Assembly (NCBI RefSeq): GCF_017355405.1
Contig: NZ_CP061177.1
Coordinates: 1-64,000 of the forward strand
Length of the DNA: 64,000 nt
Source: Roseomonas haemaphysalidis
Lineage (GTDB): Bacteria; Pseudomonadota; Alphaproteobacteria; Acetobacterales; Acetobacteraceae
Direction of reading: 5' to 3'
Shown: positions 17,487 to 25,310 of the stretch, in pieces
How positions within the stretch are numbered: position 1 is the stretch's first letter
Layout of the letters: each line of letters begins with the position of its first letter
Made by a program: the position numbers and the translations under genes
Notes under the pieces: model-generated
What the model was told of the DNA's origin: nothing
Database searches by the model: none
What the model saw: only the letters and a program-made list of their open reading frames with translations

Positions 17487-17515
17487 GTGACAGACGGATG
17501 ACCGGCGCATGACAT
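17487..17515 (-). promoter_or_regulatory. Triple Pho box (PhoB-binding site) for phn
   Basis: Read on the minus strand, three 7-base repeats (ATGTCAT, CGGTCAT, CTGTCAC) follow each other with exactly 4 bases between them (GCGC, CCGT). This is the 11-base period of Pho boxes (consensus CTGTCAT, 4 bases, CTGTCAC). The phn transport operon is therefore probably induced by PhoB at low phosphate. Confidence 0.85.
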
Positions 17516-17662
17516 CCTGATGTGCGGCACCGGCCAGGGAAACCAAATCCCGCCACGCCCCGGCCCCAGCCTGCCGCGGCCGTGGCTCGCGGCGGCGGCC
17601 GGCGCCACAGGCCACCCGCCGGAATCCGGCGGCGCCGGAGCAGGCAGTGCCGGGCCGGGCCG

Positions 17663-18577
17663 CTAGCGCACCGTGCCCAGCAGCAGCAGCACCACACCGC
17701 CGACGATCGCCAGCGCGCCCGCCACCTCCTGCCGCTTCAGCGTTTCCTTCAGGTAGAAGCGGCTGAACAACAGCGTGAACACGATCTCCACCTGCCCCAG
17801 CGCGCGCACCATGGCGACCGGCGCCAGCGCGAAGCCGGAAAACCAACAGGCCGAGCCGCAGGCGGACAGCGCCCCCACCGGCAGGCTGCTGCGCCAGCTG
17901 CGGAACACGGCGCGGAACTGCTCGGGCTCGCGCCACGCCAGCCAGGCACCTTGCATCACGGTCTGCATGGCATTGGCCACGCACAGCGTCACCAGCGCCC
18001 GCAGCACCGGGTCGGGGTGGTCCAGCGCCAGGTTGGCGGACTTGATGAAGATGGAAGTGAGCGCGAAGCCCGTGCCGGCGCCGAAGCCGCACAGCGCCGC
18101 CGGCTGCACCGTGGCGCGCAGCAGCGCCATGCCGCTGAGGTTGCGCCCGGCGAGCGAGAGATACAGCACGCCCCCCACCCCCACCGCGATGCCGAGCGCC
18201 GACAGCCACGACACCCGCTCCCCCAGCAGGATCAGCGCCAGCACCGCGCCCTGCACCGCCTCCGTCTTGGAATAGGCGGTGCCGACCGCGAAGCCGCGCG
18301 GCCCGAAGGACATGATCAGCAGGTTGGTGCCGATGATCTGCCCCAGCCCGCCCAGCGCCGCCCAGCCCAGAAACGCCCCGCCGCCGATGGCCGGCAGCCC
18401 CTGCCCCGTGCCCAGCGCGTAGCCGCCCAGCAGCAGCAGCCCGAAGGGCACGCCGTAGAGATAGCGCACCACCCCCGCGCCATTGACCGACAGCGTGCCC
18501 CGCAGCCGCTGCTGCAAGGCGGTGCGCCAGCACTGGAACAGGGCGGCGGACAGGGTGGCGGCAATCCAAAGCGGCAT
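17663..18577 (-). CDS. DMT-superfamily (EamA) transporter
   Basis: A 304-residue protein with about ten hydrophobic helices in two EamA-like halves. A glutamate-rich loop (LGERVSWLSALGI, as in EamA repeats) ends the first half and FYLKETLKRQEVAGALAIVGGVVLLL the second. The family exports metabolites or amino acids or takes up organic substrates; the substrate here is unknown. It runs the same way as phnC 216 bases upstream of it, but phnC has its own Pho-type promoter, so it is probably not part of that operon. It is divergent from phnW, and a role in moving phosphonate-linked metabolites is only positional. Confidence 0.85.
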   Translation of the reverse strand: MPLWIAATLSAALFQCWRTALQQRLRGTLSVNGAGVVRYLYGVPFGLLLLGGYALGTGQGLPAIGGGAFLGWAALGGLGQIIGTNLLIMSFGPRGFAVGTAYSKTEAVQGAVLALILLGERVSWLSALGIAVGVGGVLYLSLAGRNLSGMALLRATVQPAALCGFGAGTGFALTSIFIKSANLALDHPDPVLRALVTLCVANAMQTVMQGAWLAWREPEQFRAVFRSWRSSLPVGALSACGSACWFSGFALAPVAMVRALGQVEIVFTLLFSRFYLKETLKRQEVAGALAIVGGVVLLLLGTVR

Positions 18578-18699
18578 GGGCGGGTCCGGGCAAACGCGTG
18601 CGCAGGCTGGCCGCTGCGCCGGCCGGTGTCGAGGGGGGTTCCCTTGGCACGCGGCGGCGTGCAGCCTGTGCGGGCTTCGCCCCGACAGGACCCCTTTCC

Positions 18700-19815
18700 A
18701 TGCTGCTGCTCATTCCCGGCCCCGTGCAAACCCGCCCCGACGTGCGGGCCGCCATGGCCGTGGACATCGCCCCCTGGGACAACGACTTCAAAGCCCGCTA
18801 CGCCGCCATCCGCGACACGGTGCGCGACATCGCCGGCGGCGTCGCGGGGGAGCACGCCTGCCTGCCGCTGCAGGGCGCCGGCCACTTCATCACGGAAGCC
18901 GCCATCCGCACCTTCGTGCCGGCGGGGCGCAAGCTGCTGGTGGTGATGAACGGCTCCTACGCCGAGCGCATGGCCCGCCTGGCGCGCGAGGCGGGGCGCG
19001 AGGTGGTGGCGCTCGCCGTGCCCGACTTCCGCAGCGTCACGCCGGGGGAAGTCGCCGACGCCCTGGCCGCCGACCCGGCCATCGGCCATGTGGGCGTGGT
19101 GTATTCGGAAACCGGCAGCGGCATCGTCAACGACGTGGTGGCGCTGGGTGCTGCGGTGCGCGCGGCCGGCCGGCGCATGATCGTGGACGCCGTTTCCGCC
19201 TTCGGCGCCCTGCCCTTCGACCTCAAGGCGCAGCCGGAGGTGGACGCGGTGGTCTTCACCTCCAACAAATGCATCGAGGGCCTGCCCGGCATCGCCTTCG
19301 CGGTGTCGCCCATCGCGCGCGTGCTGGAATGCGCCGGCAATGCCGGCTCCTGGTCCTTTGACCTGTCGGACGTCTATGCCACGGCCATGAAGGCGGGCTG
19401 GGGCTCCTTCCGCTTCACGCCGCCGGTGCAGGCGCTGCACGCCTTCGGCGTGGCGCTGGACATCTTTCAAAAGGAAGGCGGCCAGCCCGCGCGCCTGGCC
19501 CGCTACCGCGAAAACGCCCGGCTGCTGCATGAGGGCGTGCAGGCGCTGGGCATGCGCCCCTACCTCGACTGGGCGCACCAGGGGCCCATCATCGTCACGG
19601 TGCACCAGCCCGCCGACCCCGCCTTCACGCTGCTCGACTTCGTCGAGCGGCTGAAGAAGCATGGCGTGCTGATCAGCAACTTCCACAACACCCCCGTGCC
19701 CAGCCTGCGCATCGGCTGCATCGGCGACGTGCATGCCGACGACATCCGCTTCGCGCTCTGCGCCATCGGCACGGTGCTGGACGAGATGGGCGTGGCGCGG
19801 CGGCAAGCGGCGTAA
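18700..19815 (+). CDS. phnW: 2-Aminoethylphosphonate--pyruvate transaminase PhnW
   Basis: A class V PLP aminotransferase that moves the amino group of 2-aminoethylphosphonate to pyruvate, giving phosphonoacetaldehyde and alanine. The 371-residue product starts with MLLLIPGPVQTRPDVRAAM and continues VYSETGSG, IVDAVSAFGALPFD, TSNKCIEGLPGIAF with PLP Lys190, and WGSFRFTPPVQALHAF. These match PhnW rather than the related alanine-glyoxylate or serine-glyoxylate transaminases. ACAGGA precedes ATG 18700. No phnX, phnY/phnA or C-P lyase gene is in the window, so the next step must be encoded elsewhere. Confidence 0.88.
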   Translation: MLLLIPGPVQTRPDVRAAMAVDIAPWDNDFKARYAAIRDTVRDIAGGVAGEHACLPLQGAGHFITEAAIRTFVPAGRKLLVVMNGSYAERMARLAREAGREVVALAVPDFRSVTPGEVADALAADPAIGHVGVVYSETGSGIVNDVVALGAAVRAAGRRMIVDAVSAFGALPFDLKAQPEVDAVVFTSNKCIEGLPGIAFAVSPIARVLECAGNAGSWSFDLSDVYATAMKAGWGSFRFTPPVQALHAFGVALDIFQKEGGQPARLARYRENARLLHEGVQALGMRPYLDWAHQGPIIVTVHQPADPAFTLLDFVERLKKHGVLISNFHNTPVPSLRIGCIGDVHADDIRFALCAIGTVLDEMGVARRQAA

Positions 19816-19816
19816 G

Positions 19817-19851
19817 GCAGGGCCGGGGCGCGAATTCCCCGGCCCCCCCCC
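19817..19851. repeat. F1 repeat, single left box (copy d)
   Basis: Arms GGCCGGGG and CCCCGGCC (19821-19844) around CGCGAATT, beginning 2-5 bases after the phnW stop, followed by a C-run. Only one box of the usual pair is visible. Confidence 0.65.
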
Positions 19852-19974
19852 CGACCTTCTCCTCCGCCCACACGACACCGTGAACGGTCCCGGTCCCGCG
19901 CTGCCACGTTAGGGTTTCTGGACGCCGCCGTGCCTGCCCCCGCGCCGCGTCCCAGAGCCGAGGAACGACGCAGC

Positions 19975-21075
19975 ATGGCTGACCAGCGCCCCCCCATCCG
20001 CTACAGCGACAGCATCGAAACCCGGCCGGAAGGCGAGGACAGGGCGATCGAGGGCATCATCGCCTCCATGACGCAGGAAACGCGCACGGTGGCGGAGCGC
20101 GAAAAGCACGCCGTGCGCGCCTCGCACGCCAAGGCCAGCGCCGTGCTGAAGGGGACGCTGACCGTGCTGGACGGCCTGCCGCCGGAGCTGCGCCAGGGCC
20201 TGTTCGCCAACCCCGGCCGCCACGACGTCGCGGTGCGGCTGGCGCAGGGGCCGGGCGAGGACCTGGACGACAGCGTTTCCACCCACCGCGGCATGGCCAT
20301 CAAGGTCTTCGGCGTCGAGGGCGAGAAGCTGCCCGGCCATGAGAACGGCCAAACGCAGGACTTCGTGCTGGCCACCGGCCCGGTGTTCCCCAATGCCGAC
20401 GCCGCCGGCTTTCTGACCGCCATCAAGGGGCTGGAAAAGGGCGCCGGCATGCCGCAGGGCGTCAAGGCCGCCGTTTCCACGGTGGCTGGCGCCGTCAACA
20501 AGGTCGTCAAGGCGGTGACGGGCGGCGACAGCCCGCTGCTGGACTTCTTCGGCCATTCGCCGCGCCACCCGCTGGTGGACAGCTACTACAGCCAGGCGGC
20601 GCTGCGCTACGGCGACCACGTCGCCAAGATCGCCGCCGTGCCGGTGTCCGCCGGGCAAGCGGCGCTGGGCGACGATCCGCTCGACACCTCCAAGAATCCC
20701 AACACCTTCCGCGACGCGACGGTCGACTACTTCACGCGCGAGGATGCGGAATTCGAGATCCGCGTGCAGCTCTGCACCGACCTGGACAGCATGCCGGTGG
20801 AGGACGCCTCGGTGGAATGGCCCGAGGAGCAGAGCCCCTACCGCGCCGTCGCGCGGCTACGGCTGCCGCGCCAGCCGGCGATGAGCCCGGCCCGGCACGC
20901 CTACATGAACGAGCGCATGTCCTTCCGCCCCGCGCACAGCCTGGCCGCGCACCGGCCGCTCGGCTCGCTGATGCGGGCCCGGCTGCGCACCTATGCCGCG
21001 CTGGCCGCGACGCGCCAGCGGATGAACGGCACGCAGCCGGCCGAGCCGCGCGACATCAGCCAGATCCCGGACTAA
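19975..21075 (+). CDS. Catalase-like haem protein
   Basis: A 366-residue protein of the small catalase-related family. It keeps the distal His context in AVRASHAKASAVLKGTL, the VAVRLAQGPGEDLDD ... HRGMAIKVFGVEG block, and a C-terminal MSFRPAHSLAAHRPLGSLMRARLRTYAA stretch where the proximal Tyr sits in R-x3-Y. The segment that normally supplies the distal Asn reads DFVLATGPVF, so the classic Asn is not obvious. Members of this group include peroxidases, fatty-acid-hydroperoxide enzymes and weak catalases, so true catalase activity is uncertain. The stop overlaps the convergent gene's stop by 4 bases. Confidence 0.8.
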   Translation: MADQRPPIRYSDSIETRPEGEDRAIEGIIASMTQETRTVAEREKHAVRASHAKASAVLKGTLTVLDGLPPELRQGLFANPGRHDVAVRLAQGPGEDLDDSVSTHRGMAIKVFGVEGEKLPGHENGQTQDFVLATGPVFPNADAAGFLTAIKGLEKGAGMPQGVKAAVSTVAGAVNKVVKAVTGGDSPLLDFFGHSPRHPLVDSYYSQAALRYGDHVAKIAAVPVSAGQAALGDDPLDTSKNPNTFRDATVDYFTREDAEFEIRVQLCTDLDSMPVEDASVEWPEEQSPYRAVARLRLPRQPAMSPARHAYMNERMSFRPAHSLAAHRPLGSLMRARLRTYAALAATRQRMNGTQPAEPRDISQIPD

Positions 21076-21506
21076 GGGCCCCAGGGCAGCGGCGCGCGGT
21101 CGGGCGCCACCCAGGCCCGCCGCGCCGCCACGCTCCACAACAGCGCGTCCGACCAATGCGCCGCCATCCAGCCGCGCCGCCCCACCGCCGAAGCCAGCAG
21201 CGCGTTGCAGGCCTCGGGCAGCGGCACCGCCGGCCGCGCCGCCAGAAACCACGCGGTGGCGCGCAGGGCGGCCAGGGTGATGGTGGCGTGGTAGCCACCC
21301 GAGTCGCTGTTCGCCACGCCGGTCGCGGTGTTGAAGGCGCGGATGAAGCCGGGCATGTCGCGTTCCGGCACCACGCCCGGGCAGCGGGCGGTGATCCAGA
21401 CGGCGGCGGCGACATGCGCCGCGTGCGTCCAGGCCGGCTTCGGCAGCGTGCGGCGCATCAGCCCCTCGGCCACCAGGCGCAACTCATCCTCGGTCGCGAA
21501 CATCAT
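21072..21506 (-). CDS. Helical protein of unknown function
   Basis: A 144-residue soluble, mainly helical protein with several His and Trp residues (PAWTHAAHVAAAVWITARC, GGYHATITLAALRATAWFLAA). The spaced WTHAAH and YH-x-T-I-T pattern recurs in uncharacterised bacterial proteins. I cannot name a function and see no membrane segment or signal. The tail-to-tail 4-base overlap with the catalase-like gene and a double ATG start (21506 or 21503) are normal. The following 284 bases to the next gene contain no feature I can support except GGAGG before that gene. Confidence 0.65.
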   Translation of the reverse strand: MMFATEDELRLVAEGLMRRTLPKPAWTHAAHVAAAVWITARCPGVVPERDMPGFIRAFNTATGVANSDSGGYHATITLAALRATAWFLAARPAVPLPEACNALLASAVGRRGWMAAHWSDALLWSVAARRAWVAPDRAPLPWGP

Positions 21507-21790
21507 GTCTCGGGCTCCTGAACGTGGCAGGCGGGAGGCCGGGACTTGCGCAGCACTTCCGCCGGGAAAGGGCGGGCTGCGAAACGCGCGGCGGCGGGGC
21601 TAGCGGTGCCCCATCCCCCACGCGCGCGCCGTCGCGCCCGCGGTGCGGGGGCGTTGCTGCGGGCTGCGATGGCGGGCGGCTGCGGTCATGACGGCCCCAT
21701 CAATCCCGGCCGCGCGCCCCGCGTCAAGCGCCGTCTGGACAGGCCGCGCCACCGGGCGCGACACTGCCCGCCAAACGGAGGACCCGCCGC

Positions 21791-22393
21791 ATGGCCCGCA
21801 GCATCGACTACTATTTCTCCATGGCCTCGCCCTGGGCCTATCTCGGCCACGCGCGCTTCATGGAGATGGCCGCCGCGCACGGCGCGACCGTGGACCCGCG
21901 GCCCGTGCCGCTGCGCGAGCTGTTTCCGCAAACCGGCGGGCTGATGCTGCCGCAGCGCCACCCGGTGCGCCAGCGCTACCGTTTGGTGGAACTGCAGCGC
22001 TGGAGCGCGCGGCGCGGCCTGCCGCTGGTGCCGCAGCCCCGCCCCACGCGCTTCGACCCGACGCTGCTGGACCACGCCGTCACCCGCCTGATCCTGGATG
22101 GCCAGGACCCCGACGCGTTCATGCGCCGCGCCTTTCACGCCATCTGGGCCGACTGCCTGGACCTCGCCGACCCGGCGGCAATCGACCGCCTGGCCGATGC
22201 GCCGGGCCTGTCCGAACGCGCCTCGGCGCCCGAGGTCGCCGCGCGCTACGACGCCATGCTGCCCCTTGCCCTGGAAGCCGACGTCTTCGGCTCGCCCTCC
22301 TACGTGCTGGATGGCGAGGTGTTCTGGGGCCAGGACCGGCTCGACCTGCTGGAGGAGGCGCTGGCCAGCGGCCGCGCGCCCTACCGGCCCTGA
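21791..22393 (+). CDS. DsbA-family 2-hydroxychromene-2-carboxylate isomerase-like protein
   Basis: A 200-residue thioredoxin-fold, glutathione-S-transferase-kappa-like protein. It starts IDYYFSMASPWAYLGHARF, where the Ser of SPWAYLG replaces the DsbA cysteine and activates glutathione in this family, and ends VFGSPSYVLDGEVFWGQDRLDLLEEAL, the usual C-terminal block. Relatives isomerise 2-hydroxychromene-2-carboxylate in naphthalene degradation, but most genomic copies lie outside such pathways and no aromatic genes are near. GGAGG lies before ATG 21791. It converges on the fasciclin gene. Confidence 0.85.
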   Translation: MARSIDYYFSMASPWAYLGHARFMEMAAAHGATVDPRPVPLRELFPQTGGLMLPQRHPVRQRYRLVELQRWSARRGLPLVPQPRPTRFDPTLLDHAVTRLILDGQDPDAFMRRAFHAIWADCLDLADPAAIDRLADAPGLSERASAPEVAARYDAMLPLALEADVFGSPSYVLDGEVFWGQDRLDLLEEALASGRAPYRP

Positions 22394-22400
22394 TCCGGCC

Positions 22401-23045
22401 TCAGTTCGGCAGCAGCACCGTGTCGATCACCTGGATGACGCCGTTGGACTGCATGACGTCGTAGGTGGTGATGCGCGCGGTGTGGCCGCTGGCGTCCGAC
22501 ACCAGCAGGTTGCGCGCGCCGTTCATCGTCACGGTCAGCGGCTGGCCGTTCACGGTGGTCAGCGTGGCGCGGCCGCCACCCTGCATTACCATGCGGTGCA
22601 GCGCGTCGAAGTCCAGCCGGCCGGGCACCACGTGGTAGGTCAGCACCGCGGTCAGCTGCGTCTTGTTGGCCGGGCGCAGCAGGGTCTGCACCGTGCCGCG
22701 CGGCAGCGCGTCGAAGGCCGCGTTGGTGGGCGCGAAGACGGTGAACGGCCCCGGGCCCTTCAGCGTTTCCACCAGCCCCGCCGCCTTCACCGCCGCCACC
22801 AGCGTGGTGTGGTCGGCCGAGTTCACCGCGTTGTCGACGATGTCGCGCGACGGCAGCATCGCCTGGCCGCCCACGGTCACCGGCATCATCATCATCGGCG
22901 TGGCCGCCGGCATCGCGCCCGGGTTGGTCATGCCGCCCGAGCCGATGCCGCCCATCATCGCGGGCTGCTGGCCCATCGTGTCGCAGGCGCCGAGGGCGAG
23001 CAGGACGGCAGCCGCGCCGATCCCGCGCAGTCGATTGGTCATCAT
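22401..23045 (-). CDS. Fasciclin (FAS1) domain lipoprotein
   Basis: A 214-residue exported protein. The lipobox LLALGAC puts the acylated Cys near residue 21; a Met/Gly/Pro-rich linker (about 25-60) is followed by one FAS1 domain with the H1 box FTVFAPTNAAFDALP and the YHVVPGRL (H2) box. FAS1 domains mediate adhesion or matrix contacts; bacterial members are often envelope proteins of unknown ligand. AAGGA precedes ATG 23045; the next codon is also ATG. Confidence 0.88.
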   Translation of the reverse strand: MMTNRLRGIGAAAVLLALGACDTMGQQPAMMGGIGSGGMTNPGAMPAATPMMMMPVTVGGQAMLPSRDIVDNAVNSADHTTLVAAVKAAGLVETLKGPGPFTVFAPTNAAFDALPRGTVQTLLRPANKTQLTAVLTYHVVPGRLDFDALHRMVMQGGGRATLTTVNGQPLTVTMNGARNLLVSDASGHTARITTYDVMQSNGVIQVIDTVLLPN

Positions 23046-23373
23046 GGTCGTGGTCCTTGAGGTTCCGGTCGGCCGACGCCGGCGTCCCATGATGGCGTTA
23101 CCGCCCGGCCGGGCCGCCGGACGCGACCCCGACATGACAATCGCTCCATGCGCCGCCACGCCTGTCCTTCCTGCCGATGCCGGGCCGGCGCGCATGGCAT
23201 CGCCCGGCCACGCATCCGCGCAGCATCAAGCCCCGCCGCGCCCCTTCCACGGCAGCGTCGTTCTTTCAAAAGCGGGCCGGCCAGCAACCGTCCCGCCGCA
23301 GCGACGGCTCGCGAACGTCCAGCATATGGCCTGGAAACACCGGCAGCCGCCACGCGCGGAAACAGGCGGAAAA

Positions 23374-23412
23374 AGATGGCGGCCCGGGGGAATTCCTTCC
23401 CCCGGCCTCGCC
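23374..23412. repeat. F1 repeat, single right box (copy e)
   Basis: CCGGGGG and CCCCCGG arms (23384-23405) around AATTCCTT with upstream AAAAAGATGG. It ends exactly before the stop codon of the minus-strand Sua5 gene. No left box is visible in the remaining 330 bases to the fasciclin gene, which otherwise show nothing I can support. Confidence 0.7.
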
Positions 23413-24375
23413 TCACCGCGGCGCCGCCGCGCGCGCCAGCCGGTCGTTGATCGCCACCCCCAGCCCCGCCGCCGGCACCGGCATGGCGGCGATGCCGCGC
23501 AGGCCCAGCCGCGCGCCTTCCGCATCCAGCCAGCGCAGACCTGCGAACAGGCGGGACGCGGCTTCCACCACGTCGCCGCCCTCGCTGAGCTGCCACACCG
23601 CGCCGGCGCCCGGCAGCGGCGCGCCGAAGGCCAGCAGCGCCTCGTCCGCCGCCACGGCGGCGGCGTCCAGCCGCAGCGGCAGCCCGGGCGCGTAGTGCGA
23701 CAGCAGCATGCCGGGCGAGGGCCGCGCCGCCTCGCCCGCATGGGCGCCGGCCACCGCCACGGGGCCGAGCAGCGCCTCGACCGCTTCCCGCGGCACGCCG
23801 CCGGGGCGCAGCAGCGTGGCCACCGGGCCGGACAGGTCCAGCACCGTGCTTTCCAGCCCCACCGCGCAGGGGCCGCCGTCCAGCACCGCCGCCAGCCGCC
23901 CGTCCAGCCCCGCCAGCACATGCGCCGCCGTGGTGGGGGACACCCCGCCCGAGCGGTTGGCCGAGGGCGCCGCCACCGGCACGCCCGCCTGCCGCAACAG
24001 GGCCTGTGCCAGCGGGTGGGCGGGCACGCGCACCGCCAGCGTGTCCAGCCCCGCCGCCACCAGGGGGTCGATGCGGCTGCCGGCCGCGCGCGGCAGCACC
24101 AGGGTCAGCGGCCCGGGCCAGAAGCGCGCGGCCAGCGCGCGCGCCCGGTCGTCGGCCCGCGCCTCGGCGAAGGCCGCCACGGCATCGGGAAAATGGCTGA
24201 TCAGCGGGTTGAAGGAGGGCCGCCCCTTGGCGGCGAAGACCGCGGCCACCGCGCCCGCGTCGCGCGCGTCGGCGCCCAGGCCGTAGACCGTCTCGGTCGG
24301 AAAGGCGACCAGCCCGCCGCCGCGCAGCAGCGCCGCCGCGCGGCCGATGTCGGCCGGCGCCAGCCGTTCCGTCAC
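23413..24375 (-). CDS. L-threonylcarbamoyladenylate synthase (Sua5/YwlC family)
   Basis: Makes threonylcarbamoyl-AMP from Thr, bicarbonate and ATP for the t6A37 modification of tRNAs. The 320-residue product has the YrdC-type core (FPTETVYGLGADA, AAKGRPSFNPLISHF, PSANRSGGVSPT) and a C-terminal Sua5 domain (SPGMLLSHYAPGLPL onward), so it is the long Sua5 form rather than TsaC. It starts with GTG at 24375 inside the 4-base GTGA overlap with cysQ, showing translational coupling. Its stop abuts an F1 box. Confidence 0.92.
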   Translation of the reverse strand: MTERLAPADIGRAAALLRGGGLVAFPTETVYGLGADARDAGAVAAVFAAKGRPSFNPLISHFPDAVAAFAEARADDRARALAARFWPGPLTLVLPRAAGSRIDPLVAAGLDTLAVRVPAHPLAQALLRQAGVPVAAPSANRSGGVSPTTAAHVLAGLDGRLAAVLDGGPCAVGLESTVLDLSGPVATLLRPGGVPREAVEALLGPVAVAGAHAGEAARPSPGMLLSHYAPGLPLRLDAAAVAADEALLAFGAPLPGAGAVWQLSEGGDVVEAASRLFAGLRWLDAEGARLGLRGIAAMPVPAAGLGVAINDRLARAAAPR

Positions 24376-25136
24376 GCGCGGCCCCGGCACAGGAAGGGTG
24401 GGTTTTCCCAGCCCGGCTTGCCGTATTGCAGCGGCGTTTCGCCGTCCATCTGCGTCACCCGGCCGCCGGCGCCGCGCAGCACGGCCTCGGGCGCCACCGT
24501 GTCCCATTCCATGGTGCGGCCGAAGCGCGGGTAGATGTCGCCCAGCCCCTCGGCCAGCCGCACGAACTTCACGGCCGAGCCGATCTCGTGCTTGGCCGCC
24601 ACGCGGCGCCCGGCCAGCAGCCGGTCCAGCCGCTCGTCGCCCGCGTAGTGGCGGCTGGCGAAGACCGTCAGCCCTTCCTCCGGCTCCCGCCGCGCGCCGA
24701 TCGGCCGCTCGCCCGCCGCGTCGCGCTTCCAGGCGCCGAGGCCGACGATGCCGGTGAACACCTCCGCGAAGGCCGGCAGCGCCACGGCGCCGAGATAAGC
24801 GCGGCCGTCCACCACCAGCCCGATGTTGACGGTGTAGTGGTCGCGCCCGGCGGCGAATTCCCGCGTGCCGTCCAGCGGGTCCACGGACCAGAAGCGGCGG
24901 CCCACGGCGGTGACCACGCCTTCCGAGCATTCCTCCTCCGCCACCACGGGAATGTCCGGCGTGGCGGCGCGCAGGCCCTCCAGGATGATGCCCTCGGCCA
25001 GCCGGTCGGCGGCGGTGACGGGGCTCTGGTCGTCCTTGCGCTCCACCGCGAAGCCGGCGTCGCGCACGGTCAGGATGGCGTCGGCGGCGGTTTGCGCCAG
25101 GCGGGCAGCGAGGGCGAGCAGGTCTTGGTCTGTCAT
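24372..25136 (-). CDS. cysQ: 3'(2'),5'-bisphosphate nucleotidase CysQ
   Basis: A 254-residue Mg-dependent, lithium-sensitive-type phosphatase of the inositol monophosphatase superfamily. It removes the 3' phosphate of PAP made in sulfate assimilation. Metal site: Glu in VAEEE, DPLDGTREF, and the second-half Asp in MEWDTVAPEAVL. Ordering and length match CysQ better than plain inositol monophosphatases. The following gene overlaps it by 4 bases. Confidence 0.9.
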   Translation of the reverse strand: MTDQDLLALAARLAQTAADAILTVRDAGFAVERKDDQSPVTAADRLAEGIILEGLRAATPDIPVVAEEECSEGVVTAVGRRFWSVDPLDGTREFAAGRDHYTVNIGLVVDGRAYLGAVALPAFAEVFTGIVGLGAWKRDAAGERPIGARREPEEGLTVFASRHYAGDERLDRLLAGRRVAAKHEIGSAVKFVRLAEGLGDIYPRFGRTMEWDTVAPEAVLRGAGGRVTQMDGETPLQYGKPGWENPPFLCRGRA

Positions 25137-25252
25137 GATGCCTGCAGCTTTACGCCAGATGCGGCGGGGGCAGAAGCAGCCCCGGGGGAATCAATCGCGC
25201 CCGCTGCGGCGCCCGGCACCGCGGCCCGGGCGCGGGCGGCGTGCACATGAGG

Positions 25253-25280
25253 TTGCCCCGCCCCGGCGCGGGTCTATGCT
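25253..25280 (+). promoter_or_regulatory. Candidate promoter of the exported lyase gene
   Basis: TTGCCC (25253-25258), a 16-base spacer and TATGCT (25275-25280) lie 31 bases before ATG 25311, with GAGGGGG as ribosome site in between. Plausible but unproven. Confidence 0.4.
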
Positions 25281-25310
25281 CCCGCGACCACCGAGGGGGA
25301 ACACCACATC

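Noticed and set aside
22663..24534. 623-codon plus-strand frame over fasciclin, Sua5 and cysQ
   Set aside because: It opposes three well-supported minus-strand genes and is repetitive in composition.
25170..25200. Possible F1 relic (CCCCGGGGGAATCAATCG)
   Set aside because: Only half of one box matches and the second arm is missing, so it was not listed as a copy.
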